A stretch of DNA of 64,000 bases from Nonomuraea maritima. GTDB taxonomy: Bacteria; Actinomycetota; Actinomycetes; Streptosporangiales; Streptosporangiaceae. Below are positions 1 through 7,403 of the stretch, in pieces (positions within the stretch are counted from its first letter, which is position 1; every line of letters starts with the position of its first letter). A program made the translations under genes and the position numbers. The notes beneath the pieces were generated by a model. It was given only the letters and a program-made list of their open reading frames with translations, was not told the origin of the DNA and made no database searches. The stretch is taken from positions 62,001-126,000 of the forward strand of contig NZ_FNFB01000013.1 of NCBI RefSeq assembly GCF_900100395.1, written 5' to 3'.

Positions 1-530
1 ACCGCGTGCGGAACACCGCCGTGGTCATCGACGCCGAGGGGGCCGTCACGGCGGCGTACCGGAAGATCCACCTGTTCGACTCGTTCGGCGCGAGGGAGTC
101 CGACCTCGTCGCGCCCGGCGCCGAACCGGTCGTGGCGGAGGTGGCGGGGGTCCGCGTCGGGCTGATCACCTGCTACGACGTACGCTTCCCCGAGCTCGCC
201 CGGGCGCTGGTCGACCAGGGCGCCGAGATGTTCGCGGTGATCGCGGCGTGGGGCTCAGGGCCGCTCAAGGAGGACCACTGGGTGACCCTGGTGCGCGCGC
301 GTGCGCTGGAGAACACCATGTGGACGGCGGCCGTCGGCCAGGCTCCCAACCCCGGCGAGTCGTCCGACGGCTACGGGGTCGGCCGCAGCATGCTGGTCGA
401 TCCGCTGGGCGTGGTGCGCGCCGACCTGGGCACCGGGCCCGGCGTGCAGGTGGTGGAGGTCGACCACGAGTACACCGCGGCCGCCCGCGCGACCCTGCCG
501 TGTCTCGAACACCGCGTCATGCGGGGGTAA
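1..530 (+). CDS. Carbon-nitrogen hydrolase (nitrilase superfamily), 5' end cut by the window edge
   Basis: C-terminal part of a nitrilase/omega-amidase-type hydrolase. These enzymes cleave non-peptide C-N bonds with a Glu-Lys-Cys triad. The visible frame shows the lysine box YRKIHLFD (Lys about 18 codons in) and the nucleophile box LITCYDVRFPE (Cys about 55 codons in), correctly spaced. The N-terminal part with the catalytic Glu lies before the window. The frame is already open at position 3, so the GTG at 6 is probably internal. The YRKIHLFD form is typical of the omega-amidase/NIT branch. The substrate cannot be told from here. It ends with TAA and is followed by an unrelated small gene pair. 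Confidence 0.9.
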   Translation, partial: RVRNTAVVIDAEGAVTAAYRKIHLFDSFGARESDLVAPGAEPVVAEVAGVRVGLITCYDVRFPELARALVDQGAEMFAVIAAWGSGPLKEDHWVTLVRARALENTMWTAAVGQAPNPGESSDGYGVGRSMLVDPLGVVRADLGTGPGVQVVEVDHEYTAAARATLPCLEHRVMRG

Positions 531-555
531 ACCACCGCTCCGGCGATCGTAAAGT

Positions 556-1008
556 ATGAGGGTGAGCGGAACGCAGATGCAGAAGGTGGTCCCGCCGCGT
601 CTGCTCGTGCCATACCTGTCGGGCAAGCGCACGGTCATCTCGGGTTACGTCTACCGGGTGCAGGACTGCGTGCGGCTGACCACGCCAGAGGCCCTCTTCC
701 ACGGGCTCGACCTGTCCTTCGACGGATCGGAGTTGTTCCCCGAGGTGCCCGAGCTCTACGTCATGCGCTGGCACGCCCGCGACGTCGACACCTACGCGGT
801 GCCGTACGGCCCGCACATGGGGGGCGACTGGAGCGACGCGCCGCCGTTCGCCGGCAACGGGTTCACGACGTCGTCCGACCACGTGGTGCCCCAGTTCCAC
901 ACGGTTCCGACGCCGATCCCGGCCGGAGCGGAGATCATTCACGTGACCGACGAGGGCGAGCGGCGCTTCGCCGAGTACGACGGACTGACCTGGCGGCCCT
1001 GCGCATGA
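556..1008 (+). CDS. Conserved hypothetical protein, 150 aa
   Basis: I do not recognise the family. The product is soluble, with no signal peptide or membrane segment, and is rich in aromatic and acidic residues. It has a Gly-Asp-Trp turn in the middle and a C-terminal Tyr-Asp-Gly-Leu-Thr-Trp segment. ATG at 556 is used; a second in-frame ATG lies seven codons later. The stop overlaps the next start (ATGA at 1005-1008), so the two genes are almost certainly co-translated and may act together. Codon use matches the neighbours. Confidence 0.6.
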   Translation: MRVSGTQMQKVVPPRLLVPYLSGKRTVISGYVYRVQDCVRLTTPEALFHGLDLSFDGSELFPEVPELYVMRWHARDVDTYAVPYGPHMGGDWSDAPPFAGNGFTTSSDHVVPQFHTVPTPIPAGAEIIHVTDEGERRFAEYDGLTWRPCA

Positions 1009-1400
1009 GCGACGAGATCACTCCGGTGGCGTCCGGGTTCGTGGCCCGTTTCGGCGAGCGCACGCTGGCCGCGGCGCTCGGCCCCGACGGCGACCAGGTG
1101 GTGCTGTTCAGCGAGGTCGAGCTCGACGGTTTCGAGTCGACCTCCGGCTACTGGCGGCGGCTGGTGCCGAGGTCGCAGGTCGAGTCGCTGGTGCTGGTCC
1201 GCACGGTGGGGGCGTTCGGCGGCGAGCCGTGCATCGTGCTCGACGAGGACGAGGACGGCCTGCACATCGCCTACACCGGGCACAGCGGCACGAAGGCGGA
1301 GGCACTCGGCTACTGGATGGTCGACCACGGCGCGTACGAGGTCGTGGTGCCGCGCGAGGAGGTCTCCTCCATCCGCGTCGAGCGGACGCCGGTGCCGTAG
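1005..1400 (+). CDS. Conserved hypothetical protein, 131 aa, coupled to the previous gene
   Basis: Unrecognised small soluble protein with alternating beta-type stretches and an acidic loop (DEDEDG near residue 84), and no membrane segment. It starts inside the ATGA overlap with the upstream 150-aa gene, which implies translational coupling. It runs convergently against the carboxyltransferase, whose stop is only 9 bases away. Function unknown; partnership with the upstream protein is inferred from the overlap alone. Confidence 0.6.
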   Translation: MSDEITPVASGFVARFGERTLAAALGPDGDQVVLFSEVELDGFESTSGYWRRLVPRSQVESLVLVRTVGAFGGEPCIVLDEDEDGLHIAYTGHSGTKAEALGYWMVDHGAYEVVVPREEVSSIRVERTPVP

Positions 1401-1409
1401 AACGCCGCG

Positions 1410-2897
1410 TCAGGCGCCGATCGTGCGGTAGCGCGTCCTGCGGGCCGCGAGGCGGGCGGGCGGGTCTTCGGCGAGCAACCCGCCGATCTCGTGCTCCAGG
1501 GCGCGGCCCACCCGTTCGCAGAACTGGCGCGGCTCGTACGCGGCGTCGGGCAGCTCCGGGATGACCCGGTCGACGATGCCGTCGCGGCGCAGGTCGGTGG
1601 CGCGGATGCGCTGCGCCTGGGCGATCTCGGGAGCGAAGTCGACCGAGCGGTAGAGGATCGTCGAGGCGCCCTCGGGCGGCAGCGGGGCGAGCCAGGCGTG
1701 CTGGGCGCACAGCACCCGGTCGGCGGGCAGCAGCGCCAGCGCCGCCCCGCCCGCGCCCTCCCCGAGCAGCAGGCAGACGGTCGGCGCGGGGAGCGTGGCG
1801 AGTTCGGCCAGACAGCGGGCGATCTCGGCGGCCAGCCCGCCCTCCTCGGCCGTCTTCGACAGGTCGGCCCCTGCGGTGTCGACCACGGTGACCAGCGGCA
1901 GGCCGAGGTCGGCCGCCAGCCGTACGCCGCGCCTGGCCATGCGCAGCAGGGCCGGCCCCGGCGGTGAGCCGACCCGCTGGAGCCGCCGCTCCTGGCCCAG
2001 CACCACGGCGGGCGCGGTGCCGAACCTGGCCAGCGCGAGCAGCAGCCCCGGCTCGTTCTCGCCCGTGCCCGAGCCGCTGAGCGGCGTGACGTCGGTGGCG
2101 GCCAGCTTGAGCAGGGTGCGCACGCCGGGCCTGTCGTCGCGGCGCGAGCGAGTGATCGCCTCCCACGCCTCCACCGGGCGCAGGTCCTCCTCTGGCGGCT
2201 CCCCCGCCTCGACGTCGGAGCCCCCGGCGGCGAGCACGGACAGCGCCCTGATGGCGATGTCGCGGACGTCGTCCGCCGGCACGACCGCGTCGACCAGCCC
2301 GTGACGGTGGAAGTTCTCCGCCACCTGCACGCCCTCGGGGAAGGCGTAACCGTGCAGCGACTCGAACACGCGCGGCCCGAGGTAGCCGAGCAGCGCCCCA
2401 GGCTCGGCCGCCGTGACATGGCCGAGCGACGCCCAGGAGGCGAGCACGCCGCCCGTCGTGGGGTGCCGCAGGTAGACGAGGTACGGCAGGCCCGCGGAGC
2501 GGTGCTCCTGGACCGCCACCGTGATCTTCACCATCTGGACGAACGCGAGCGCGCCCTCCTGCATGCGGGTGCCGCCGGACGCGGGCGCCGCCAGCAGCGG
2601 CAGGCGTTCACGGGTGGCCCGCTCGACCGCGGCCACGATGCGCTCGGCCGCGGCCACGCCGATCGAGCCCGCCATGAACGAGAACTCGGAGGCAACCACG
2701 GCCACCCGGCGTCCGCCGAGCAGGCCCTCGCCGGTGATCACCGCCTCGTCGTACCCGCACTTGGCCCGGGCCGCGGCCAGCTCGTCGGCGTACGACGAGC
2801 CGGGCGGGGCCGGGTCGGCGGGCGGCGCGTCCCACGATCTCCACGAACCCCGGTCGAGGACCGTGTCGATCAGTGTGCGCGCGTCGGGACGGCTCAC
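1410..2897 (-). CDS. Acyl-CoA carboxyltransferase (AccD and AccA halves fused)
   Basis: Carboxyltransferase that moves CO2 from biotin to an acyl-CoA. About 495 aa with two crotonase-like halves. The N-terminal AccD-like half has the GLLGG segment and the acyl-CoA/oxyanion motif SGGTRMQEG. The C-terminal AccA-like half has a Gly-rich GEGAGGAALAL stretch. The zinc-finger of bacterial AccD is absent, as in actinobacterial fused forms. The start chosen is GTG at 2897, because AGGGAG lies 6 bases upstream; an ATG 11 codons earlier lacks this. No biotin carboxylase is in the window, so the holoenzyme partner is elsewhere. A CaiB-type CoA-transferase lies 72 bases upstream on the same strand, suggesting one acyl-CoA pathway. 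Acetyl- or propionyl-CoA specificity is not determinable. Confidence 0.8.
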   Translation of the reverse strand: MSRPDARTLIDTVLDRGSWRSWDAPPADPAPPGSSYADELAAARAKCGYDEAVITGEGLLGGRRVAVVASEFSFMAGSIGVAAAERIVAAVERATRERLPLLAAPASGGTRMQEGALAFVQMVKITVAVQEHRSAGLPYLVYLRHPTTGGVLASWASLGHVTAAEPGALLGYLGPRVFESLHGYAFPEGVQVAENFHRHGLVDAVVPADDVRDIAIRALSVLAAGGSDVEAGEPPEEDLRPVEAWEAITRSRRDDRPGVRTLLKLAATDVTPLSGSGTGENEPGLLLALARFGTAPAVVLGQERRLQRVGSPPGPALLRMARRGVRLAADLGLPLVTVVDTAGADLSKTAEEGGLAAEIARCLAELATLPAPTVCLLLGEGAGGAALALLPADRVLCAQHAWLAPLPPEGASTILYRSVDFAPEIAQAQRIRATDLRRDGIVDRVIPELPDAAYEPRQFCERVGRALEHEIGGLLAEDPPARLAARRTRYRTIGA

Positions 2898-2969
2898 GTA
2901 ACGCTCCCTAGAGGTCAGCCGGCGAGGCAAGGGTGACGCACTGCCAGGGGCGGTGCCGCGAATTGCCGA

Positions 2970-4154
2970 TCATCGTACGCTCTCCTCCGAGGTGGATCGT
3001 CGCTCGCATGCCTCCAACCAGGCGAGCACGGCTGCACCGTCCTGGCCGAGCGCCGGGGGCGCGGTGTGCCGCCCGCCCGTGAGCCCGTCGAACCGCAGCG
3101 GCGGCCCGGGCAGTTCGATCGGCCCGAGCACCGGGTGCTCGACCGTGACGACGAGGCCCTGCGAGCGGGTCTGCTCCCAGGCGTAGACCTCGTCGATCGA
3201 CCTGATCGCGCCCGCGGGCACGCCCGCCTCGGCCAGCGCGGCCAGCCAGTGGTCGCGGTCGTGAGCGGCCAGCGCCTTCTCCATCTCGGCGATGAGCTCG
3301 TCGCGGTGGGCCGTGCGGTCGCGGTTGGTGGCGTAGCGCGGCGTGGCGGGGTCGATGCCGAGCAGCTCGGCGACCTTGCGCCACTGGCCCTCGTTGGCGG
3401 CGCCGACCTGCAGCAGGCCGTCGGCGCAGCGGAACGAGCCGTAGGGGGTGATGGAGACGTGGTGGTTGCCGTTGGCCGTGGACACGTGGCCGCCGACCGT
3501 CCAGGCGGTGCCGTGGTAGGCGTGCACACCGGTGATCGCGGCCAGCAGGGACGTGCGCACGACGCGTCCCCGGCCCGTGCGCTCGCGTTCGTAGAGTGCG
3601 GCGGCGACGCCGTACGCGCCGTGGATGCCGGCCAGCAGGTCGGCGATGGAGGCGCCGACGCGGGTGGGCTGGTCGGGTGATGGGCCGGTCAGCGACATGA
3701 GGCCGCCCTCGCCCTGGGCGATCTGGTCGTAGCCCGGACGGCCGCCCTCCGGGCCGTCGTGGCCGAAGCCGGTGATCGACAGGATGACGAGGCGGGGGTT
3801 CAGCTCGTGGAGGCGCTCGACGGGGAGGCCGAGGCGGTCGAGGACGCCGGTGCGGAAGTTCTCGACGAGGACGTCGCTGTGGCGGGCGACCCGTTCGACG
3901 AGCGCTTTGCCCTCGGGGGTCTTGAGGTCGACGGCGATGGACTGCTTGTTACGGTTGGCTGCCAGGAAATAGGTGGAAATGTCGTTGTCCGGCCCGACGA
4001 ACGGCGGTCCCCATCCGCGCGACTCGTCACCCCCGTCAGGGTGTTCCACCTTGATGACGCGAGCACCCAGATCGCCCAGCAACTGGGCGGCGTGCGGGCC
4101 GGCGAGGGCCCTGGACAGATCGAGTACGACGATGCCTTCGAGGGGTCCGAGCAA
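2970..4154 (-). CDS. CaiB/BaiF family CoA-transferase (class III)
   Basis: Transfers CoA between carboxylic acids through an aspartyl-CoA intermediate. About 394 aa, normal family length. It opens with the typical LEGIVVLDLSRALAGP segment and has AANRNKQSIAVDLK, then ENFRTGVLDRLG and SITGFGHDGP in the expected order. The TTG at 4154 is the best start: AGGAGG sits exactly 6 bases upstream, while the upstream ATG has no such site. It lies directly upstream of the carboxyltransferase and is probably co-transcribed with it. The substrate acid is unknown. Confidence 0.85.
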   Translation of the reverse strand: MLGPLEGIVVLDLSRALAGPHAAQLLGDLGARVIKVEHPDGGDESRGWGPPFVGPDNDISTYFLAANRNKQSIAVDLKTPEGKALVERVARHSDVLVENFRTGVLDRLGLPVERLHELNPRLVILSITGFGHDGPEGGRPGYDQIAQGEGGLMSLTGPSPDQPTRVGASIADLLAGIHGAYGVAAALYERERTGRGRVVRTSLLAAITGVHAYHGTAWTVGGHVSTANGNHHVSITPYGSFRCADGLLQVGAANEGQWRKVAELLGIDPATPRYATNRDRTAHRDELIAEMEKALAAHDRDHWLAALAEAGVPAGAIRSIDEVYAWEQTRSQGLVVTVEHPVLGPIELPGPPLRFDGLTGGRHTAPPALGQDGAAVLAWLEACERRSTSEESVR

Positions 4155-4230
4155 GATCAGCCTCCTCTGCGTGTCCGGGTGAAAGAACATTCTCTCAGTT
4201 GTCCGCTTCTGTTCCTCTACCCTGGGTCCG

Positions 4231-4761
4231 ATGAACGATCTGGCCCGTTACGTCGCGAATCTGCCGCCCTCGTGCGGGCCGGTCCGGCTCGTGGCCGTCG
4301 ACGGCCCGGCCGGGTCCGGCAAGACGACGTTCGCCCGGCGGCTCGGCGCCGAGCTGGGCTGCCAGGTGATCCACAGCGACGACTTCCCCGTGCCCTGGGA
4401 GGACGGCCCCGGCGGCTGGTTCCACCTGCTGGAGTCGCAGGTGCTGCGTCCTCTGGAGCAGGGCCGTCCGGGCGGGTTCCGGCGCTACGACTGGGTAGGC
4501 GGGGCGTACGCCGAGGACGTCGAGGTGCCCGTGGCGCCCGTTCTGGTGATCGAGGGCGTCGGCACCGCGCGCGCGTCGGTGGCCGGGCTGCTGGCCTGGA
4601 CCGTCTGGGTCGAGGCGCCCGAGCCGGTACGGCTGCGCCGGGTCCTCGATCGCGACGGGCCAGAGCTGGAGCCCCGCTGGCGGGAGTGGTTCGCGGCCGA
4701 GCGGGCCTGGTTCGGTGACGACCGCACGCGCGAGCGGGCCGACCTGGTCGTCACCACCTGA
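4231..4761 (+). CDS. P-loop kinase, uridine kinase-like
   Basis: Small nucleoside/nucleotide-type kinase of 176 aa. The Walker A motif GPAGSGKTT is at residues 25-33, followed by HSDDFPVPW (the uridine-kinase-type acidic motif) and VLVIEGVG, a Walker B-like strand. A C-terminal Arg-rich lid (RRVLDRD) is present. The length is shorter than classical Udk. It is divergent from the CoA-transferase gene and convergent with the phosphatase, with a hairpin over both stops. The substrate is inferred from family resemblance only; AAA-type or adenylylsulfate-kinase-like roles are possible. Confidence 0.75.
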   Translation: MNDLARYVANLPPSCGPVRLVAVDGPAGSGKTTFARRLGAELGCQVIHSDDFPVPWEDGPGGWFHLLESQVLRPLEQGRPGGFRRYDWVGGAYAEDVEVPVAPVLVIEGVGTARASVAGLLAWTVWVEAPEPVRLRRVLDRDGPELEPRWREWFAAERAWFGDDRTRERADLVVTT

Positions 4762-4774
4762 CCCTCACAGGTGG
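4754..4774. terminator. Bidirectional hairpin between convergent genes
   Basis: CCACCTG (4754-4760) pairs perfectly with CAGGTGG (4768-4774) around a 7-base loop. It covers the stop codons of the P-loop kinase and the histidine phosphatase, so it could end transcription from both sides. There is no long T-run, as is usual in GC-rich actinomycetes. Confidence 0.5.
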
Positions 4775-5436
4775 GCGACGTCGTTGAACCGTACGAGCTC
4801 GAAACGGGCGCCGTCGGCGCGCCAGACCGACACGGAGGCGTTCAGCACCGGCGCGAAGGCGAAAACGGCGGCCAGTTCCGCGTCGGGAGCCCCGGCGATG
4901 ACGTGGCGCAGCCCCAGCACCACCGAGTCGTGGGCGACGACCAGCACGCGCCTGCCGCCCGCCCGCTCGCGCAGCTCGGCGAGGAACCCGCGCAGCCGTA
5001 CCACGACGTCGCCGAGCGACTCGCCCTCCGGCGGGCGGTAGGCGTAGACGCCCTCGGCCAGGCGCCGGGCGGCCTCCCGGGGGAAGCGCCGCGCGACGGC
5101 GGACGGGTTGAGGCCGGCGAGCACCCCCTGCTCCTGGTCGCGCAGGCGGTCGTCCACGGCGACAGGCAGCGGCGCGGCGCCCCACGTCCGCCACGCCAGC
5201 CGCCAGGTGTCGAGCGCGCGCAGGTACGGCGAGCACCACACCAGCTCGGGACGCTCCTCGGGCGGCAGCACCGCGAGCAGCCGCCCGAGCGCGGCCGCCT
5301 GGGCGCGGCCCAGCTCGCTCAGCGTCACCTGGTCGTCGCCGCGCTCGTAGACGAGAGGCGTCGCGCCCGCCTCGCGATGGGCGAGGTTGGCCTCGCTCTC
5401 GCCGTGGCGCACCGCCATGATGCAGGTCGGGGGCAT
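4765..5436 (-). CDS. Histidine phosphatase family protein (phosphoglycerate mutase-like)
   Basis: About 223 aa with the phospho-histidine motif RHGESEAN at residues 10-17 and the second catalytic His in VLVVAHDSVVLGL near residue 165. The acid/base Glu lies in the YRPPEGESLGD segment. This is the usual actinobacterial cobC/PGM-like fold. ATG at 5436 is used; a second ATG at 5418, closer to the RHG motif, is an alternative. The substrate is unknown: a phosphorylated small molecule, not necessarily phosphoglycerate. Confidence 0.85.
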   Translation of the reverse strand: MPPTCIMAVRHGESEANLAHREAGATPLVYERGDDQVTLSELGRAQAAALGRLLAVLPPEERPELVWCSPYLRALDTWRLAWRTWGAAPLPVAVDDRLRDQEQGVLAGLNPSAVARRFPREAARRLAEGVYAYRPPEGESLGDVVVRLRGFLAELRERAGGRRVLVVAHDSVVLGLRHVIAGAPDAELAAVFAFAPVLNASVSVWRADGARFELVRFNDVAHL

Positions 5437-5467
5437 GTCCTCATCGTCACACGCCGCCGCCCTGCGG

Positions 5468-6421
5468 TCACGCCGTCCAGCGGAGCTGCTCCCTGGTGAT
5501 CTCGTGGTAGAGCGGCTCGCCCACGAGGAACCTCGCGATCTCCTCCACGGTCGATCTGCCCTGCCGCCGCTGGGCCTCGACGGTGCCGGCCGCCTGGTGG
5601 GGCGTCAGCAGCACGTTCGGCAGCGCGCGCAGCGGGCTGTCCACGGGCAGCGGCTCCTCGTCGAAGACGTCCAGCGCGGCGTCGATCCGTCCGGAGCGCA
5701 GCTCGTCGAGCAGGGCGTCGGAGTCGACCAGCCACGACCTGGCCGTGTTCACCAGCGCCGCGCCGTCGCGGAGCAGCGCCAGCTCCCCGCGTCCGATGAG
5801 GTGGCGGGTGGCCGGGATGGCGGGGGCGTGCAGGGCGACGACGTCGCTGCGGGAGAGCAGGTCGTCCAGCGGCACCAACTCGGCGCCGAGCGCCGCCGCC
5901 TCGTCCGCGCCGATCAGCGGGTCCGTGAGCAGCAGCCGCGCGCCGAGGGGACGGACGAGCTCCAGGTACGCCCGCCCGGTGCGGGAGGCGCCGACGACGC
6001 CGACCACGCTGCCGCGCAGTTCGCGCCGCGGCCTGGCGTGGGCCCTGGCCGCCGTCCAGCTCGCGCCGGAGCGCAGGTCGTGGTCGAACCGGTGCAGCTG
6101 GTGCAGCAGGCTCAGGGTGAAGGCGAGCGAGACCTCGCCGACGGCGGGCGCCATCGCCGCGCCGGTCTGGGTGACCTTGACGCCGCGGTCCCACAGGGCG
6201 TCGCTGACCAGGAAGCCCACGGCGGCGCCGGTGTGCGCGACGAGCCGCAGCCGCGGGGCCAGGGCCAGGGTCTCGGCGTCGAGGCGTGGCGTCTCCCAGC
6301 CGGTGACCAGCACCTCCGCCTCCTCCATCGGCACGACGGGTCCCAGTTTCACCAGGTCGGCCCAGATCGGCGGCGGCAGGAACATCTCTCGCAGTTCGGG
6401 CGTCAGCGACACAGCGATCAT
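5468..6421 (-). CDS. D-isomer-specific 2-hydroxyacid dehydrogenase
   Basis: NAD(P)-dependent dehydrogenase of 317 aa. The C-terminal Rossmann region carries a GVVGASRTGRAYLE nucleotide loop (a variant of GxGxxG), then VALHAPAIPATRHLIG, NTARSWLVD and ALDVFDEEPLP, with the catalytic His in LTPHQAAGT. The order and spacing match phosphoglycerate/D-lactate dehydrogenase relatives. ATG 6421 has AAAGGA upstream; the open frame continues far beyond it, but that extension is low-quality Arg/Pro/Ser sequence. It is divergent from a second NAD(P)-dependent dehydrogenase 113 bases away. The natural hydroxyacid is unknown. Confidence 0.85.
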   Translation of the reverse strand: MIAVSLTPELREMFLPPPIWADLVKLGPVVPMEEAEVLVTGWETPRLDAETLALAPRLRLVAHTGAAVGFLVSDALWDRGVKVTQTGAAMAPAVGEVSLAFTLSLLHQLHRFDHDLRSGASWTAARAHARPRRELRGSVVGVVGASRTGRAYLELVRPLGARLLLTDPLIGADEAAALGAELVPLDDLLSRSDVVALHAPAIPATRHLIGRGELALLRDGAALVNTARSWLVDSDALLDELRSGRIDAALDVFDEEPLPVDSPLRALPNVLLTPHQAAGTVEAQRRQGRSTVEEIARFLVGEPLYHEITREQLRWTA

Positions 6422-6533
6422 CGGCGTCCTTTCACGGAGGGGAGGAGGGGCGCCCGGGGGCGAGCGGGGCGCGTCCGGGGACGGGACCACCCGCGTCGGG
6501 GGGCTTCTGACTCGTGATCGTAGGGTGATGCGC

Positions 6534-7403
6534 ATGACAACTGTCGCATTCCTCGGCGCCGGGATCATGGGCGCGCCCATGGCCCGCAACCTTCTCAAGT
6601 CCGGCATCGACGTCACCGTCTGGAACCGTACGGAAGCCAAGGCGCGCGCCCTCGAGTCCGAGGGAGCCGCCGTCGCGAGCTCCCCGGAGGAGGCCGTCAG
6701 GGGAGCCGACGTCGTGATCACCATGCTCAGCGACGGCGACGTGGTGCGGGAGGCCATCACCGCCGCCGCTCCCGGCCTGCGCGCCGGGCAGGTCTGGGCG
6801 CAGATGAGCACGGTCGGCGTGGCCGCCGCCGGGCGGCTCGCGGCGCTCGCCGCCGAGCACGGGCTGACGTACGTCGACGCGCCGGTGCAGGGCACCAAGC
6901 AGCCGGCCGAGCAGGGGACGCTGGTCATCCTCGCCGCCGGCCCTGAGAGCGCCCGCCTGGTGCTCTCCCCCGTCTTCGCCGCCCTCGGCCAGCGCACGCT
7001 GTGGCTGGACGACGACGGCGCGAGCATCGCGGGCACGAGGCTGAAGATGGCCACGGTCAGCTACAGCATCTCGCTGACCGCCGTGGTAGCCGAGGCGCTC
7101 GCCCTGGCGCAGGGGCTGGGCCTCGACGCCGCCCTGGTGCGCGAGGTCGTCACCGGCGGGCCCATGGACAACCCGTACTTCCAGCTCAAGTCGAAGGCCA
7201 TCCTGGAGGGCGACTACACGCCCAGCTTCACCGTGACCAACGCCGAGAAGGACACCCGGCTCATCGTCGAGGCCGGCGAGTCGGCCGGAGTGAAGCTCGA
7301 CATGGTGGCGGCGGCCGGCGCTCGCTTCCGCCGGGCGCAGGCCCAGGGTCACGGGGACGCCGACATGTCGGCCACGTACCACGCGAGCTTCGAGGCGTCC
7401 TAG
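6534..7403 (+). CDS. NAD(P)-dependent oxidoreductase, 3-hydroxyisobutyrate dehydrogenase family
   Basis: Beta-hydroxyacid dehydrogenase of 289 aa. The N-terminal dinucleotide motif FLGAGIMGAPMA is at residues 6-17 and the substrate motif YVDAPVQGTKQPAEQGTL near residue 112. The catalytic Lys is in GTRLKMATVSY. ATG 6534 is preceded by GTAGGG at 8 bases; an ATG two codons upstream is too close to that site. It ends in a 4-base convergent overlap with the hydantoinase B gene. GARP/succinic-semialdehyde-reductase-type members look alike, so the exact substrate is open. Confidence 0.85.
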   Translation: MTTVAFLGAGIMGAPMARNLLKSGIDVTVWNRTEAKARALESEGAAVASSPEEAVRGADVVITMLSDGDVVREAITAAAPGLRAGQVWAQMSTVGVAAAGRLAALAAEHGLTYVDAPVQGTKQPAEQGTLVILAAGPESARLVLSPVFAALGQRTLWLDDDGASIAGTRLKMATVSYSISLTAVVAEALALAQGLGLDAALVREVVTGGPMDNPYFQLKSKAILEGDYTPSFTVTNAEKDTRLIVEAGESAGVKLDMVAAAGARFRRAQAQGHGDADMSATYHASFEAS

